A DNA stretch of 54,230 nt from a virus, in the IMG/VR virus record IMGVR_UViG_3300006793_000042, positions 1 through 54,230 of that record; one strand, written 5' to 3'. This document shows positions 20,893 through 28,639 of this stretch, in pieces. A model generated the notes under the pieces. The model saw nothing but the letters and a program-made list of their open reading frames with translations, had not been told where the DNA came from and did no database searches. Position 1 is the first letter of the stretch. Each line of letters begins with the position of its first letter. Made by a program: the position numbers and the translations under genes.

Positions 20893-21264
20893 TTAAAGTT
20901 TAATTTCTGTTAGACCATTTTCCCTATCAAGGTATTTAAAATCTATCTTAGTAGGGTTATATTTTTGTAACCAATCAAATACTACATTAGGATCAAACAC
21001 TCCGCAAGTATACACATCAAGTTGTATCATAGCAGGATCTGTTTCGTCCCATGTGTGTATTATAACATGACTAGTTTCTATAATAGTAGCAACAGTCAAC
21101 CCTCTATTACCTTTCATATTACAATATTTGGCATATGGTCCCATTAGGATCTTCATACCTATTGCCTCTATCAAGGCTTTCACATCATTACTTGTAAGGG
21201 TTTCATCTGTTGGCGGATTAGTAACTTCCGCTCGAATTATCACATGTTTGTGAACTAACTGCAT
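20893..21264 (-). CDS. speD: S-adenosylmethionine decarboxylase-like protein (SpeD), 123 aa
   Basis: The core IIETSHVIIHTWDE (about 61-74) carries the Ser-His pair at the self-cleavage/pyruvoyl site, followed by LDVYTCGVFDP (about 81-91). This matches the prokaryotic SpeD family (about 120 aa), which makes decarboxylated SAM for spermidine synthesis. speD is common in T4-like marine phages. Confidence 0.88.
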   Translation of the reverse strand: MQLVHKHVIIRAEVTNPPTDETLTSNDVKALIEAIGMKILMGPYAKYCNMKGNRGLTVATIIETSHVIIHTWDETDPAMIQLDVYTCGVFDPNVVFDWLQKYNPTKIDFKYLDRENGLTEIKL

Positions 21265-21276
21265 TTATGTCAGAGT

Positions 21277-21284
21277 TATTTATA
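21277..21284 (-). promoter_or_regulatory. T4-type late promoter (TATAAATA)
   Basis: A full consensus match on the minus strand, 12 nt before the speD ATG. Confidence 0.65.
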
Positions 21285-21295
21285 ACAAAGTTCTA

Positions 21296-21302
21296 ATAAA
21301 TA
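21296..21302 (+). promoter_or_regulatory. T4-type late promoter
   Basis: ATAAATA, 24 bp before the lipase gene, back to back with the speD promoter. Confidence 0.6.
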
Positions 21303-21326
21303 CTCATATTACTGAGAGGGAAAACG

Positions 21327-22121
21327 ATGATACCAGAACAAGGGATTATGACTATGAACTTCAAGCAAAGAAGTTTATTGTTTGCGAAAATAAGCCAAAT
21401 TGCTTACTTAAATAAAGCCAGTGCTACAAAGCAGGCTAAAAAATTAGGTTTTACAACTGTAGAGTACTACGATGTAAAAGGAGCTCAATCTTACCGTTTT
21501 ATGAACAAACGTGATTTAGTTGTAGCTTGTCGAGGAACAGAACCAACACAATACGCAGACATCAAAGCTGATGCTAATGCGTTACCAGTTATAGCAGAAA
21601 CAGTTAGTAGAGTACACAAAGGATTCAAAGGGCAAGTAGATGAGCTATGGCCAGCTATTAGAGAAGACTTAACTCGTACACAAAATAAAAATAAAGACGT
21701 GTGGTTTACAGGACACAGTTTAGGAGCGGCAATGGCAACTATTATGGCTAGTCGTTGTTTGTACTTTGAACTAGTGCCTAACCCAGAAGAACTTTACACA
21801 TATGGATCACCAAGAGTAGGTTGGACAGGGTATGTTAATAGTTTAGGTATCACCCATCATCGTTGGAAGAACAATAACGATATAGTAACAACTGTTCCTC
21901 TTGCCATTATGGGTTTCAAACACCACGGAACTATGCACTACCTAAACAGTTATGGTAATGTACGTAAACCTACTGGGTGGCAAATGGTTAAAGATAGATT
22001 ACGTGGCATGTGGTCAGGTATTAAAAAAGGTCAAATAGATAATTTTTCAGATCATTTGATACACAACTATATTGATCATTTAGAAAACTTTGCTAAAGGT
22101 AAAGAGAACCCACAAAAATAA
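21327..22121 (+). CDS. Class 3 lipase-like alpha/beta hydrolase, 264 aa
   Basis: The nucleophile elbow is GHSLGAAMA (about 129-137) with Ser in GxSxG; LYTYGSPRVGW (about 155-165) carries the usual Pro-Arg-Val stretch, and the late His lies in the HHGTMHYL region. No signal peptide, so it would act inside the cell, for example on membrane lipid at lysis. GAGAGGG precedes the ATG. Confidence 0.88.
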   Translation: MIPEQGIMTMNFKQRSLLFAKISQIAYLNKASATKQAKKLGFTTVEYYDVKGAQSYRFMNKRDLVVACRGTEPTQYADIKADANALPVIAETVSRVHKGFKGQVDELWPAIREDLTRTQNKNKDVWFTGHSLGAAMATIMASRCLYFELVPNPEELYTYGSPRVGWTGYVNSLGITHHRWKNNNDIVTTVPLAIMGFKHHGTMHYLNSYGNVRKPTGWQMVKDRLRGMWSGIKKGQIDNFSDHLIHNYIDHLENFAKGKENPQK

Positions 22122-22124
22122 AAT

Positions 22125-22313
22125 ATGACTCGTAAAACAAATACCATGCTGATAGGTCTACTTGGTACTATCCTGCTAGGCTTAGCTTCATGGACATTGA
22201 TTACATTGATGGAGTTACAGATACTAGTTAGTATGATTGAACAAGACCTAATAAGTATTGACAAACAGTTTGGTCGTGTGTACAACTTTATAGATAGTAT
22301 TAGACAACGTTAA
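22125..22313 (+). CDS. Small membrane protein, 62 aa
   Basis: One membrane helix (about 8-29, MLIGLLGTILLGLASWTLITLM) with a helical tail. It starts 3 nt after the lipase stop, so a lysis-accessory role is possible. Confidence 0.65.
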   Translation: MTRKTNTMLIGLLGTILLGLASWTLITLMELQILVSMIEQDLISIDKQFGRVYNFIDSIRQR

Positions 22314-22315
22314 GT

Positions 22316-22389
22316 TGGCATAGGTGGAGGGAATCGAACCCCCATTAACTGGTTTGGAATCAGTTGTGTTACCATTACACCACACCCAT
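22316..22389 (-). tRNA. tRNA-Trp (CCA)
   Basis: Acceptor ATGGGTG/CACCTAT, discriminator G, CCA encoded, T-loop TTCGATT, anticodon loop TTCCAAA giving CCA. One A-C mismatch closes the anticodon stem. It lies just past a terminator. Confidence 0.9.
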
Positions 22390-22432
22390 AAAAAAAGCCC
22401 CTAATAAAATTAATTACTAGGGGCTTCGCAAT
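22390..22432 (-). terminator. Rho-independent terminator (minus strand)
   Basis: Stem AGCCCCTA/TAGGGGCT followed on the minus strand by seven or more T. Ends the short unit from the promoter at 22545-22573. Confidence 0.8.
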
Positions 22433-22538
22433 ATAACTTTTTTTAGAAAGTCACATCAAGACATACCCCTCAAGGGCCAACATAATTGTGTTCTGATAGT
22501 CTTTGACATGTTTGAAATGTTCCTGTGTTCTAAGTTAT
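22395..22538 (-). ncRNA. Candidate small RNA (about 145 nt)
   Basis: A minus-strand unit bounded by a sigma70 promoter (22545-22573) and a strong terminator (22390-22432) with no normal gene inside. It contains one 17-codon ORF (MSKTIRTQLC...) with AGGA 11 nt upstream, so a leader peptide is the alternative. Confidence 0.5.
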
Positions 22539-22544
22539 ACATAT

Positions 22545-22573
22545 AATATAACATCTGTATTTAGTGTTGTCAA
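22545..22573 (-). promoter_or_regulatory. Sigma70-type promoter
   Basis: TTGACA (22568-22573), 17 bp, TATATT (22545-22550), minus strand, directly after the GTT tRNA. Confidence 0.8.
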
Positions 22574-22582
22574 CCTTTTATT

Positions 22583-22681
22583 TGGCTCTGGGGGAAGGAT
22601 TCGAACCTCCACGATAAATAATTTGCTGTCATTCATCACACGAGAAACAATCGTGCGTGTCTACCATTTCACCACCCCAGA
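22583..22681 (-). tRNA. Unusual long-arm tRNA with anticodon GTT (Asn-like)
   Basis: Acceptor TCTGGGG/CCCCAGA, discriminator G, encoded CCA, T8, a D-arm with GG and A21, T-loop TTCGAAT, and a perfect anticodon stem CACGA/TCGTG with loop TTGTTTC, so the anticodon reads GTT (Asn). Bases 37-38 are T and C, where a purine at 37 is normal. The variable region is 28 nt with a 7-bp stem (GATGAAT/ATTTATC), as in Leu/Ser tRNAs, not Asn. U1-A72 and G73 match bacterial tRNA-Asn. It begins 6 nt after the stop of the AsnRS-like gene. Confidence 0.8.
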
Positions 22682-22687
22682 TTATTC

Positions 22688-23518
22688 TTATACTTTGTTG
22701 ATCTTTTCTAGTGCAGGGATCATACGTGTTACACCTATGCCTCCGCCTACTCGTTGAAAGAAGTCAAACTCTAAAAACTTTTCTAGTTCTGCTTGAACTC
22801 TTTCCTTACCAAACAGTTTGAATAGTAACTCTGCATACTCTCCGTCTACAATACTGTGGAATGTATCACGCATCATATCAACATCACATGAACGTTCTGC
22901 TGATCCTATTGTTTCCATACCACCTAAGATAACGTCCATCTTCTTTGCAGTTTCGCCGTCATCGTTTCTAGCCATGTTCCAGAAAGGTGATGTTAGTTCA
23001 GGGAAGTTTGTAATAAGTGTTTGACCAAACTCTTTTTCCATTGCAAGTTCGTGTTGTGCTTCCATCTCTGTATCAGCACTTAGTCCAAAGTGTTGTTGCC
23101 ATTCAGCATAGGTCTTTTCTGTAATGTTACCAAAGCCTAAGTATTCACATAGTTCATACTCCATTGCTTTTAGATCATCTACATTACCTGGCATCTCAAA
23201 TTCAAACATTGGAAATATTATATCATGTCTGCCTGGTATTGCATTAGGCTCTTGTCTATAGGAAGTGGAGACACAAAAAAACCCCTTACTATCGGGGCTA
23301 CTTAATAATTCATGTTCTAACCACATCTGGCCTGTTTGCGGCAATGGCCAAGTGTTGCCTGCGTATTGGTATGTTGCTACATTGAATGGATCTTCACATG
23401 CGGCAAGTATGCTTAGTCTGTTTTGGGTATGGACTTCTAAGAATCCTTTGTCCAAAAAAAATGACCTTAAAAGGCCAATTGTGTTTGTAAATTTTTGTGG
23501 GGATATTAACTGCGTCAT
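22688..23518 (-). CDS. Class II aminoacyl-tRNA synthetase core, AsnRS-like, no anticodon domain, 276 aa
   Basis: All three class II motifs are visible: motif 1 FLDKGFLEVHT (about 22-32), motif 2 with STSYRQEPN...GRHDIIFPMFEFEM (about 85-108), motif 3 GGGIGVTRM (about 259-267, Arg kept). DDGETAKKMD and GMETIGSAERS resemble the AsnRS segments DDGKTVxxMD and GEIIGGSQRE. The N-terminal OB-fold anticodon domain is missing (AsnRS about 430-470 aa). The length recalls archaeal AsnRS-related asparagine synthetase, which makes free asparagine. It could charge the tRNA that follows it, make asparagine, or modify something else. Start at ATG 23518 after AAAAGGA; 23560 would add 14 residues. Confidence 0.8.
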   Translation of the reverse strand: MTQLISPQKFTNTIGLLRSFFLDKGFLEVHTQNRLSILAACEDPFNVATYQYAGNTWPLPQTGQMWLEHELLSSPDSKGFFCVSTSYRQEPNAIPGRHDIIFPMFEFEMPGNVDDLKAMEYELCEYLGFGNITEKTYAEWQQHFGLSADTEMEAQHELAMEKEFGQTLITNFPELTSPFWNMARNDDGETAKKMDVILGGMETIGSAERSCDVDMMRDTFHSIVDGEYAELLFKLFGKERVQAELEKFLEFDFFQRVGGGIGVTRMIPALEKINKV

Positions 23519-23572
23519 TTTCTTTTTTTCCTTTTCATTAGTCAAAAAAAATTTGCTCAACTAGTGCCGAGC

Positions 23573-23743
23573 TTAATCTTCCTTCTCGTTATTTATCCTT
23601 GCGGATGCTTTTACACCACAATGCGGACAATGGAAGGAGTAACGCTCAATACGTAACTTTTCTTCCATTGTCGCATATGTGAACCAGTTGTTGCAACTAG
23701 TACAAGTCAAATGCCAAATTATTTCTTTGACTGCATTAAACAT
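23573..23743 (-). CDS. Zinc-ribbon protein, 56 aa
   Basis: Two CxxC pairs, CTSC (about 14-17) and CPHC (about 39-42), spaced like a zinc ribbon. I recall similar MFKEIxWxLTC proteins from T4-like phages. The ATG at 23743 sits 6 nt after a late box AATAAATA, with no ribosome site. Confidence 0.75.
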   Translation of the reverse strand: MFNAVKEIIWHLTCTSCNNWFTYATMEEKLRIERYSFHCPHCGVKASARINNEKED

Positions 23744-23749
23744 TGTGTA

Positions 23750-23757
23750 TATTTATT
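23750..23757 (-). promoter_or_regulatory. T4-type late promoter, 6 nt before ATG
   Basis: Minus strand AATAAATA; the predicted mRNA starts at or one base before the ATG of the zinc-ribbon gene. Confidence 0.55.
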
Positions 23758-23908
23758 CGCCTAGTCCTAAGCAAGGAATAAGGATAGATTGTTTACAGTT
23801 ATCTGGATAAGCAATCGCTGACCCAAGTATAGGCATACCAACCATACCAATAATGATAATCAAGAACGCCCAGCCTAAGCCTTTAGTTGTGCAATAGTTT
23901 TCACTCAT
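23753..23908 (-). CDS. Membrane protein, 51 aa
   Basis: The start at 23908 overlaps the end of the upstream gene by 8 nt. One membrane segment (about 12-33, GWAFLIIIIGMVGMPILGSAIA) and two Cys near the end. Confidence 0.65.
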   Translation of the reverse strand: MSENYCTTKGLGWAFLIIIIGMVGMPILGSAIAYPDNCKQSILIPCLGLGE

Positions 23909-24341
23909 GCTCGCCACCGTAACCACGTGAGTTGATTCCGTTGTCTCTACGGAATGCTGTCGGATTGCGTTTGGCTGTTTCAAATGTTGCTACTGTAATT
24001 GCAACTGCGGCAAGTAATAATGCATGTAACACCATGCTCATAATTCCTACCCACATGCTACCTACTATAATAGCAAATACAATACACCACATCCATGCAA
24101 GGACTTGCATAATCATATGTCGTGTGCTAAAGTCTGGAATTGCACTTAGTGGATTACGTTCGTGATCCATTACTACATTCCAACAGTTATATACCCATTC
24201 TCTCATTGATACTACCTTTCTAAATATTATCTTTGTAGGATAGTGAGCGTCTACATCATCACGATATTCAATTGCATCGTGTAGGTCATGAAACTGTTGT
24301 GATACTTTACGGTTTTTAAACCATGCTGTGACCTTATACAT
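23901..24341 (-). CDS. Membrane protein, probably a two-part fusion, 146 aa
   Basis: The start at 24341 lies after the promoter at 24378. Residues 1-44 form a small basic domain; from 46 on the sequence (MREWVYNCWNVVMDHERNP...) matches in my memory a separate T4-like cyanophage membrane protein ending RGVGGEHE-like, here RGYGGEHE. Two or three membrane segments at about 80-120. AAAGGTAG before the internal ATG hints at a second start. Confidence 0.7.
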   Translation of the reverse strand: MYKVTAWFKNRKVSQQFHDLHDAIEYRDDVDAHYPTKIIFRKVVSMREWVYNCWNVVMDHERNPLSAIPDFSTRHMIMQVLAWMWCIVFAIIVGSMWVGIMSMVLHALLLAAVAITVATFETAKRNPTAFRRDNGINSRGYGGEHE

Positions 24342-24377
24342 TGACGTTTTGCTCTCTATTGTTTGACTTACTCTACT

Positions 24378-24406
24378 AATATAGCACAGGGCTATTAGGT
24401 TGTCAA
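24378..24406 (-). promoter_or_regulatory. Sigma70-type promoter
   Basis: TTGACA (24401-24406), 17 bp, TATATT (24378-24383), minus strand, between tRNA-Glu and the 146-aa gene. Confidence 0.8.
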
Positions 24407-24416
24407 CCTTTTTTAT

Positions 24417-24491
24417 TGGTAGTCCCAAGGGGAGTCGAACCCCTCTTTTCGGGATGAAAACCCGATGTCCTAACCGATAGACGATGGGACC
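24417..24491 (-). tRNA. tRNA-Glu (TTC)
   Basis: Acceptor GGTCCCA/TGGGACT (G1-U72), discriminator A, CCA encoded, anticodon loop TTTTCAT, T-loop TTCGACT. Third of three tRNAs in one transcript. Confidence 0.93.
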
Positions 24492-24493
24492 AA

Positions 24494-24569
24494 TGGTGCC
24501 GGCACACGGACTCGAACCGCGGACCTACTGATTACAAATCAGTTGCTCTACCAACTGAGCTATGCCGGC
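24494..24569 (-). tRNA. tRNA-Thr (TGT)
   Basis: Acceptor GCCGGCA/TGCCGGC, discriminator A, CCA encoded, anticodon stem ACTGA/TCAGT, loop TTTGTAA. Confidence 0.94.
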
Positions 24570-24571
24570 CT

Positions 24572-24645
24572 TGGAGCGGGTGAGGGGAATCGAACCCCTA
24601 TCATTAGCTTGGAAGGCTAAGGTCTTACCATTACACAACACCCGC
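24572..24645 (-). tRNA. tRNA-Gly (TCC)
   Basis: Acceptor GCGGGTG/CACCCGC, discriminator T, CCA encoded, anticodon stem TTAGC/GCTAA, loop CTTCCAA. Confidence 0.94.
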
Positions 24646-24664
24646 TTCAGTGTTTAATATACAT

Positions 24665-24693
24665 ACTATATAGCAGGTGTTCGGCTTAGTCAA
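24665..24693 (-). promoter_or_regulatory. Sigma70-type promoter for the tRNA cluster
   Basis: TTGACT (24688-24693), 17 bp, TATAGT (24665-24670), minus strand; drives tRNA-Gly, tRNA-Thr and tRNA-Glu. Confidence 0.8.
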
Positions 24694-24725
24694 TCTCTTT
24701 ATGAACAAGTTTGTTAATTTCTTTA

Positions 24726-24732
24726 CTAAATA
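24726..24732 (+). promoter_or_regulatory. Late-type promoter (CTAAATA)
   Basis: CTAAATA, 20 bp before the 24753 gene; divergent from the tRNA promoter. Confidence 0.45.
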
Positions 24733-24752
24733 CAACATAGGAACTGGATAAT

Positions 24753-25028
24753 ATGAGAAAACGTACAAGATCAATACTAGAAGAACTTAGTAGCTTTAGA
24801 CAAACTACGGATAACGATGCACTCGTACAAACTACGGGCAATAATCTTATTGAAAGTTCTATTAACTTACTCAATCGCATTGCAGAACAATACGATGCTG
24901 AAACTGCTTCGGACTTAGAAAGACGATTCATTAACAGTATACGTAGCGGAGACCCTCGCAAGTTCAAACGTGGTGTAGATAAAATTGTTGAAACACGCAA
25001 CAAAAAGGATACAAGCAATGATTCTTAA
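24753..25028 (+). CDS. Conserved phage protein, 91 aa
   Basis: A helical protein (MRKRTRSILEELSSF...) with SSINLLNRIAEQYD and RRFINSIRSGDPRKFKRGVDKI. I recall homologues in T4-like marine phages. First gene of a run to 28127 whose members overlap by a few bases. Confidence 0.75.
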   Translation: MRKRTRSILEELSSFRQTTDNDALVQTTGNNLIESSINLLNRIAEQYDAETASDLERRFINSIRSGDPRKFKRGVDKIVETRNKKDTSNDS

Positions 25029-25722
25029 TGAAGGTGGAAACATATTCAAAGATCCAGAAACTAAAGAACCTGTAACACAGCGTATCAATCAAGCTGATGT
25101 TGATCCTACACTTGCATGGTTAGAAAAGATTACAGGACTACCACACAAAGATTTTAAATTAGGTAGTACAGGAATTAGAAGTACAAGTGGCGATATGGAT
25201 ATTGCTGTTAACCAAGACGAAGTTACCAAAGACGAAATGGTTGCTAAACTTGCGGCGTGGGTACAAAAGAATCATCCAGGAGATGATCTTAAAAAGTGGA
25301 TTAGAAAGAGTGGCATCAACGTACACTTCCTAACTCCAATCAATGGCAACCCTGAAGAAGGCTATGTACAAACAGACTTGATGTTTGGCGAGCCTGAGTT
25401 CATGAAGTTCGCACTCAAAGGCAGTGGCGACAACACTCCATACAAAGGACAACATAGAATGATCCTTATTAGCAGTATTGCTAAAGCACAAGGATACAAG
25501 TTTAGTAGTGGTGCAGGATTAGTAGATAGAATTACAAATCAAACTATATCAAAGAACCCAGATGAGATTGCAAAAACATTAATGGGTGATACTGCTACTG
25601 CAAAAGATATGGATAGTGTTGAAACAATTATTGCAAAGATTAAAACAGATCCTAACTACGAAAACTTAATTAAAGACGCTAGAGATAATTTCGAAAAGAA
25701 CGGACTAGAGTTACCCAAATGA
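25018..25722 (+). CDS. Nucleotidyltransferase-fold protein, 234 aa
   Basis: LGSTGIRSTSGDMDIAV (about 48-64) is the GS...DxD signature of the polymerase-beta type nucleotidyltransferase fold, and a third acidic position fits VQTDLMF (about 119-125). Substrate unknown. The start at 25018 overlaps the previous gene by 11 nt, and the ligase-like gene begins 4 nt before its stop, so the two are coupled and may act together. Confidence 0.75.
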   Translation: MILNEGGNIFKDPETKEPVTQRINQADVDPTLAWLEKITGLPHKDFKLGSTGIRSTSGDMDIAVNQDEVTKDEMVAKLAAWVQKNHPGDDLKKWIRKSGINVHFLTPINGNPEEGYVQTDLMFGEPEFMKFALKGSGDNTPYKGQHRMILISSIAKAQGYKFSSGAGLVDRITNQTISKNPDEIAKTLMGDTATAKDMDSVETIIAKIKTDPNYENLIKDARDNFEKNGLELPK

Positions 25723-26861
25723 GATTTAACGAAATAATAAACGAAGCAGAAGCTCGAATACAACATGCTGAAGACTTAATCTTCTTCCATGGTAGTGCAG
25801 GTGCTAAACGTGCATTGGATTCAATTGCCAGCATGGGTACAGGAGGACACACCAGTGCAACAATTAAATGGGACGGATCTCCCGCAGTCATTTTTGGCCG
25901 CGATGAAAATGGAGAGTTCATACTTACAGACAAGTCAGGCTTTGGTGCAAAAGGATACGACGGCAAATCAAAAAGTGCTGATGACCTTGAACAAATGTTC
26001 CTCAACCGTAGTGGTGGAAAGAACAGAGATAAACCAGGCTATGTAGCATTCGCAGGTAGAATGAAAGCTCTGTTTCCTATTGCAGAAAAAGCTGTTCCAA
26101 TTGAACACAGAGGATTCTTTAAAGGCGACATGCTTTACTTTGATACACCAACTAACAACAAAGGCGTATTACAGTTTACTCCTAACACAGTAACTTACAC
26201 AGTACAAGCAGACAGCGATGTAGGTAAGAAGATACTAGCAAGTCAGGCTGGTGTAGTTATTCACAGAGTAGTAGATGCAGAAGGTGCTGAAAGTCCTTTA
26301 AAAGATTACGACATGTTTCAAGGATCAAAGCTATTAGTGTTACCTCCAGTGGTTGCACAAACAGCTCCAGAAGTTGATCTAACTAAACTAAAAAGTTTAC
26401 AAGGTATTGTTGCTAAGAATGGTCCTGCTATTGATAGTCTACTAGACACAGCTACATTACAGCAGATGCAAGTTAGTGACTTTGCACAAATACTTTATGC
26501 TTATACAAATAGTAAAGTAGATTCAGGACTAGCTAACTTAGGTAAAGACTTTGTACAATGGTTAACATCTAGTAAAGTATCTAAAAAGAAACAAGCAAAG
26601 ATTATTGATTATATTAAAACGCATATGCAGGCGTTTCAGGCAATGTGGCAAACTGTTTCAGGGATAATGGAAGTCAAGGACGACATTATTACACAAATGG
26701 AAAGCAAACAAACAGACATTAAGGCATCTATCGCAGGTAAGCCAGGAGGCGAGGGCTATGTTTTAGCTAACCCAGGTGGCGATATTAAACTAGTAAACCG
26801 CTCTGAATTTAGTAAAGCTAACAGAGCAATTAAACGGGAGAGCAAAAATGAAAGCATCTGA
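25719..26861 (+). CDS. ATP-dependent ligase-like (KxDG) protein, 380 aa
   Basis: ATIKWDGSPAVIFG (about 47-60) is the ligase motif I KxDG with the putative adenylated Lys; HRGFFKGDMLYF (about 130-141) fits motif III; GGEGYVLANPGG (about 344-355) fits motif IV (EGxV) and IKLVNR motif V. This order is that of nucleotidyltransferase ligases and capping enzymes. I recall related proteins in T4-like marine phages of unknown function. RNA or DNA end sealing is inference. Confidence 0.7.
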   Translation: MRFNEIINEAEARIQHAEDLIFFHGSAGAKRALDSIASMGTGGHTSATIKWDGSPAVIFGRDENGEFILTDKSGFGAKGYDGKSKSADDLEQMFLNRSGGKNRDKPGYVAFAGRMKALFPIAEKAVPIEHRGFFKGDMLYFDTPTNNKGVLQFTPNTVTYTVQADSDVGKKILASQAGVVIHRVVDAEGAESPLKDYDMFQGSKLLVLPPVVAQTAPEVDLTKLKSLQGIVAKNGPAIDSLLDTATLQQMQVSDFAQILYAYTNSKVDSGLANLGKDFVQWLTSSKVSKKKQAKIIDYIKTHMQAFQAMWQTVSGIMEVKDDIITQMESKQTDIKASIAGKPGGEGYVLANPGGDIKLVNRSEFSKANRAIKRESKNESI

Positions 26862-27255
26862 TTTTGATAGCGACTTCGCTGATATGAAAAAGGGTTTTGA
26901 CCCAGCGGACGACGATAATGCAGATATGGATAAAGAATTTAAGCAAATGCCAATGATTACACAGATTGGTAAGATTTTAGATTCAAGAGGTAACCCTAAT
27001 CCAGTTACACATTTAACAAGTGAAACTGGCAAGAAATACAAAGCTAGTGTTACACATGCACAAACACTTAAAATGATGTTAACAACTGATGCAGTTAAAC
27101 CTGCAATCAAACGTGAGTTTACATTAGACATTGCACAAGACGAACTGTTAGGTAAAATGTTAAGTGCTAAGAGTCAAGAAGAAATGGTCAACATCTTTAA
27201 AGACAAGTACATGAAAGATGGTGGCAACACAGAACGCAGAAGTAATTACGCATAA
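26848..27255 (+). CDS. Conserved phage protein, 135 aa
   Basis: Acidic N-terminus (MKASDFDSDFADMKKGF), basic middle, helical end (EEMVNIFKDKYMKDGG). GGGAG before the ATG inside the previous gene. Coupled to both neighbours; function unknown. Confidence 0.7.
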   Translation: MKASDFDSDFADMKKGFDPADDDNADMDKEFKQMPMITQIGKILDSRGNPNPVTHLTSETGKKYKASVTHAQTLKMMLTTDAVKPAIKREFTLDIAQDELLGKMLSAKSQEEMVNIFKDKYMKDGGNTERRSNYA

Positions 27256-28127
27256 TGGAACTTAACTTTTTAACAGAACTACACGAAGCGAGGATGACTC
27301 GCAACACGTCTGATAACTCTAAATTAAGTTATACAGATTGTTGTGAGCGTCTTTACTTGATGACATTAGTATTAGAACTGTTAAGAAAGTTTTCAGAGTT
27401 CAATGGCACCGTAGCAGGATACGCAACAAAGACTACACAGAATCAAAACTATAGACAGTTTAGGATGCATGGCACTGATCTCTATAACTTAATATATTTT
27501 GTTAGTGGAGACGATGATGCGTTAATGAAACTTAAAGACTTTGAAAGTGCAAAGAAAGTTAGAGCTAGTACATTTTTACCTGTAATGGGATTAAACAGAT
27601 GGCTAATAACTTTAAAAGGTACAAGCAAACTATCAGGTAGTGACATGCTTATGTCAATTGAACGTGCTTGTAAAATTACTAATACTGATTACAAAACAAT
27701 TAGACGAGCAGTAACTAATTGGGATAGGCTTAGTGGCGCAGATAAAAAGAAGTGGGTAACTAAACTATTACTTGCTTCAAGAGCTAAACTTCGTAACAGT
27801 GATATTATTATGTACATTGAGGAACTAGCAAGAAAAGCTAACCTTGAAGATACTAAAGTAAAAGACAACGAGCCTACAGTAAGTATGCCAGACATGGTAC
27901 CAACTACTGCACAAGACCTAGCACTATACAGATACATTGTTGGTGCAAAGAACGTAATGGGAACTAAGAAGTTTTTAGATGCGGCAAAGAAAGGTCAAAG
28001 TATGTCACCTGCATTTGTTAAAGCATATCTACCAGCAGTAGAATTGCTAGACGATATTGTTAAAGCAGGCCCAGGATACATACAAATGCTACGAGCATTG
28101 CAAAAAAGAGCTAAAAACAGCCGATAA
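27255..28127 (+). CDS. Conserved phage protein, 290 aa
   Basis: An all-alpha soluble protein (MELNFLTELHEARMTRN...) beginning at the stop of the previous gene, with a Lys-rich C-terminus. N-terminal FLTELHEARMTR resembles the head-region proteins of T4-like marine phages in my memory. No domain recognised. Confidence 0.7.
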   Translation: MELNFLTELHEARMTRNTSDNSKLSYTDCCERLYLMTLVLELLRKFSEFNGTVAGYATKTTQNQNYRQFRMHGTDLYNLIYFVSGDDDALMKLKDFESAKKVRASTFLPVMGLNRWLITLKGTSKLSGSDMLMSIERACKITNTDYKTIRRAVTNWDRLSGADKKKWVTKLLLASRAKLRNSDIIMYIEELARKANLEDTKVKDNEPTVSMPDMVPTTAQDLALYRYIVGAKNVMGTKKFLDAAKKGQSMSPAFVKAYLPAVELLDDIVKAGPGYIQMLRALQKRAKNSR

Positions 28128-28149
28128 TCCACCCATTTTCCTAAAACGG

Positions 28150-28156
28150 ATAAATA
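28150..28156 (+). promoter_or_regulatory. T4-type late promoter
   Basis: ATAAATA, followed by an 80-nt leader with AGGAGAAAT before the 28237 gene. Confidence 0.65.
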
Positions 28157-28236
28157 AAAGTAACCACAATACACGAGAAAAAGTGTGTGGCCATTAGAGC
28201 CGAGGGAAACCTCATTTATAACATAGGAGAAATAAA

Positions 28237-28575
28237 ATGGCTGGAGTAGCAAGAACAACTGGACTAGGACATGCACACGCAACGTTATATAGTACAGCAA
28301 ATTTAGGATTTTACGTAGTAGACGCAGGAGCTTCATTAGCAGGCGAAGGCGGAATTGGTAAAGCATTAGAACTAATTGCACAAGCAATTAACCCAATCGC
28401 AATGAACAGTGAAGGTACTGCTGGATTGTTAAACATCGTAGTTGACGACACACAGTGGGACGCGGCTTCTTTACAAGCGGCAATCAGACACTTAGGTGCG
28501 GCGGCTGGATCAGGCGACTATGACGCGACTGGTGCAACTGTAACTGCAGGTGGACAATTCATCGTAAGTGCATAA
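28237..28575 (+). CDS. Probable virion structural protein, 112 aa
   Basis: Ala/Gly-rich, low charge (MAGVARTTGLGHAHATLYS, then GFYVVDAG). Its own late promoter, strong ribosome site and terminator suggest high expression. I recall MAGVARTTG proteins from marine T4-like phages, probably capsid-associated. Confidence 0.8.
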   Translation: MAGVARTTGLGHAHATLYSTANLGFYVVDAGASLAGEGGIGKALELIAQAINPIAMNSEGTAGLLNIVVDDTQWDAASLQAAIRHLGAAAGSGDYDATGATVTAGGQFIVSA

Positions 28576-28604
28576 TAGTACTAACGTAAATTAAAACTTA
28601 GAAA

Positions 28605-28633
28605 GGGCTCAGTTTTTACTGGGCCCTTTTTTT
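28605..28633 (+). terminator. Rho-independent terminator
   Basis: Stem GGGCTCAGT/ACTGGGCCC, loop TTTT, then seven T; ends the 28237 gene. Confidence 0.9.
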
Positions 28634-28639
28634 ATGGCC

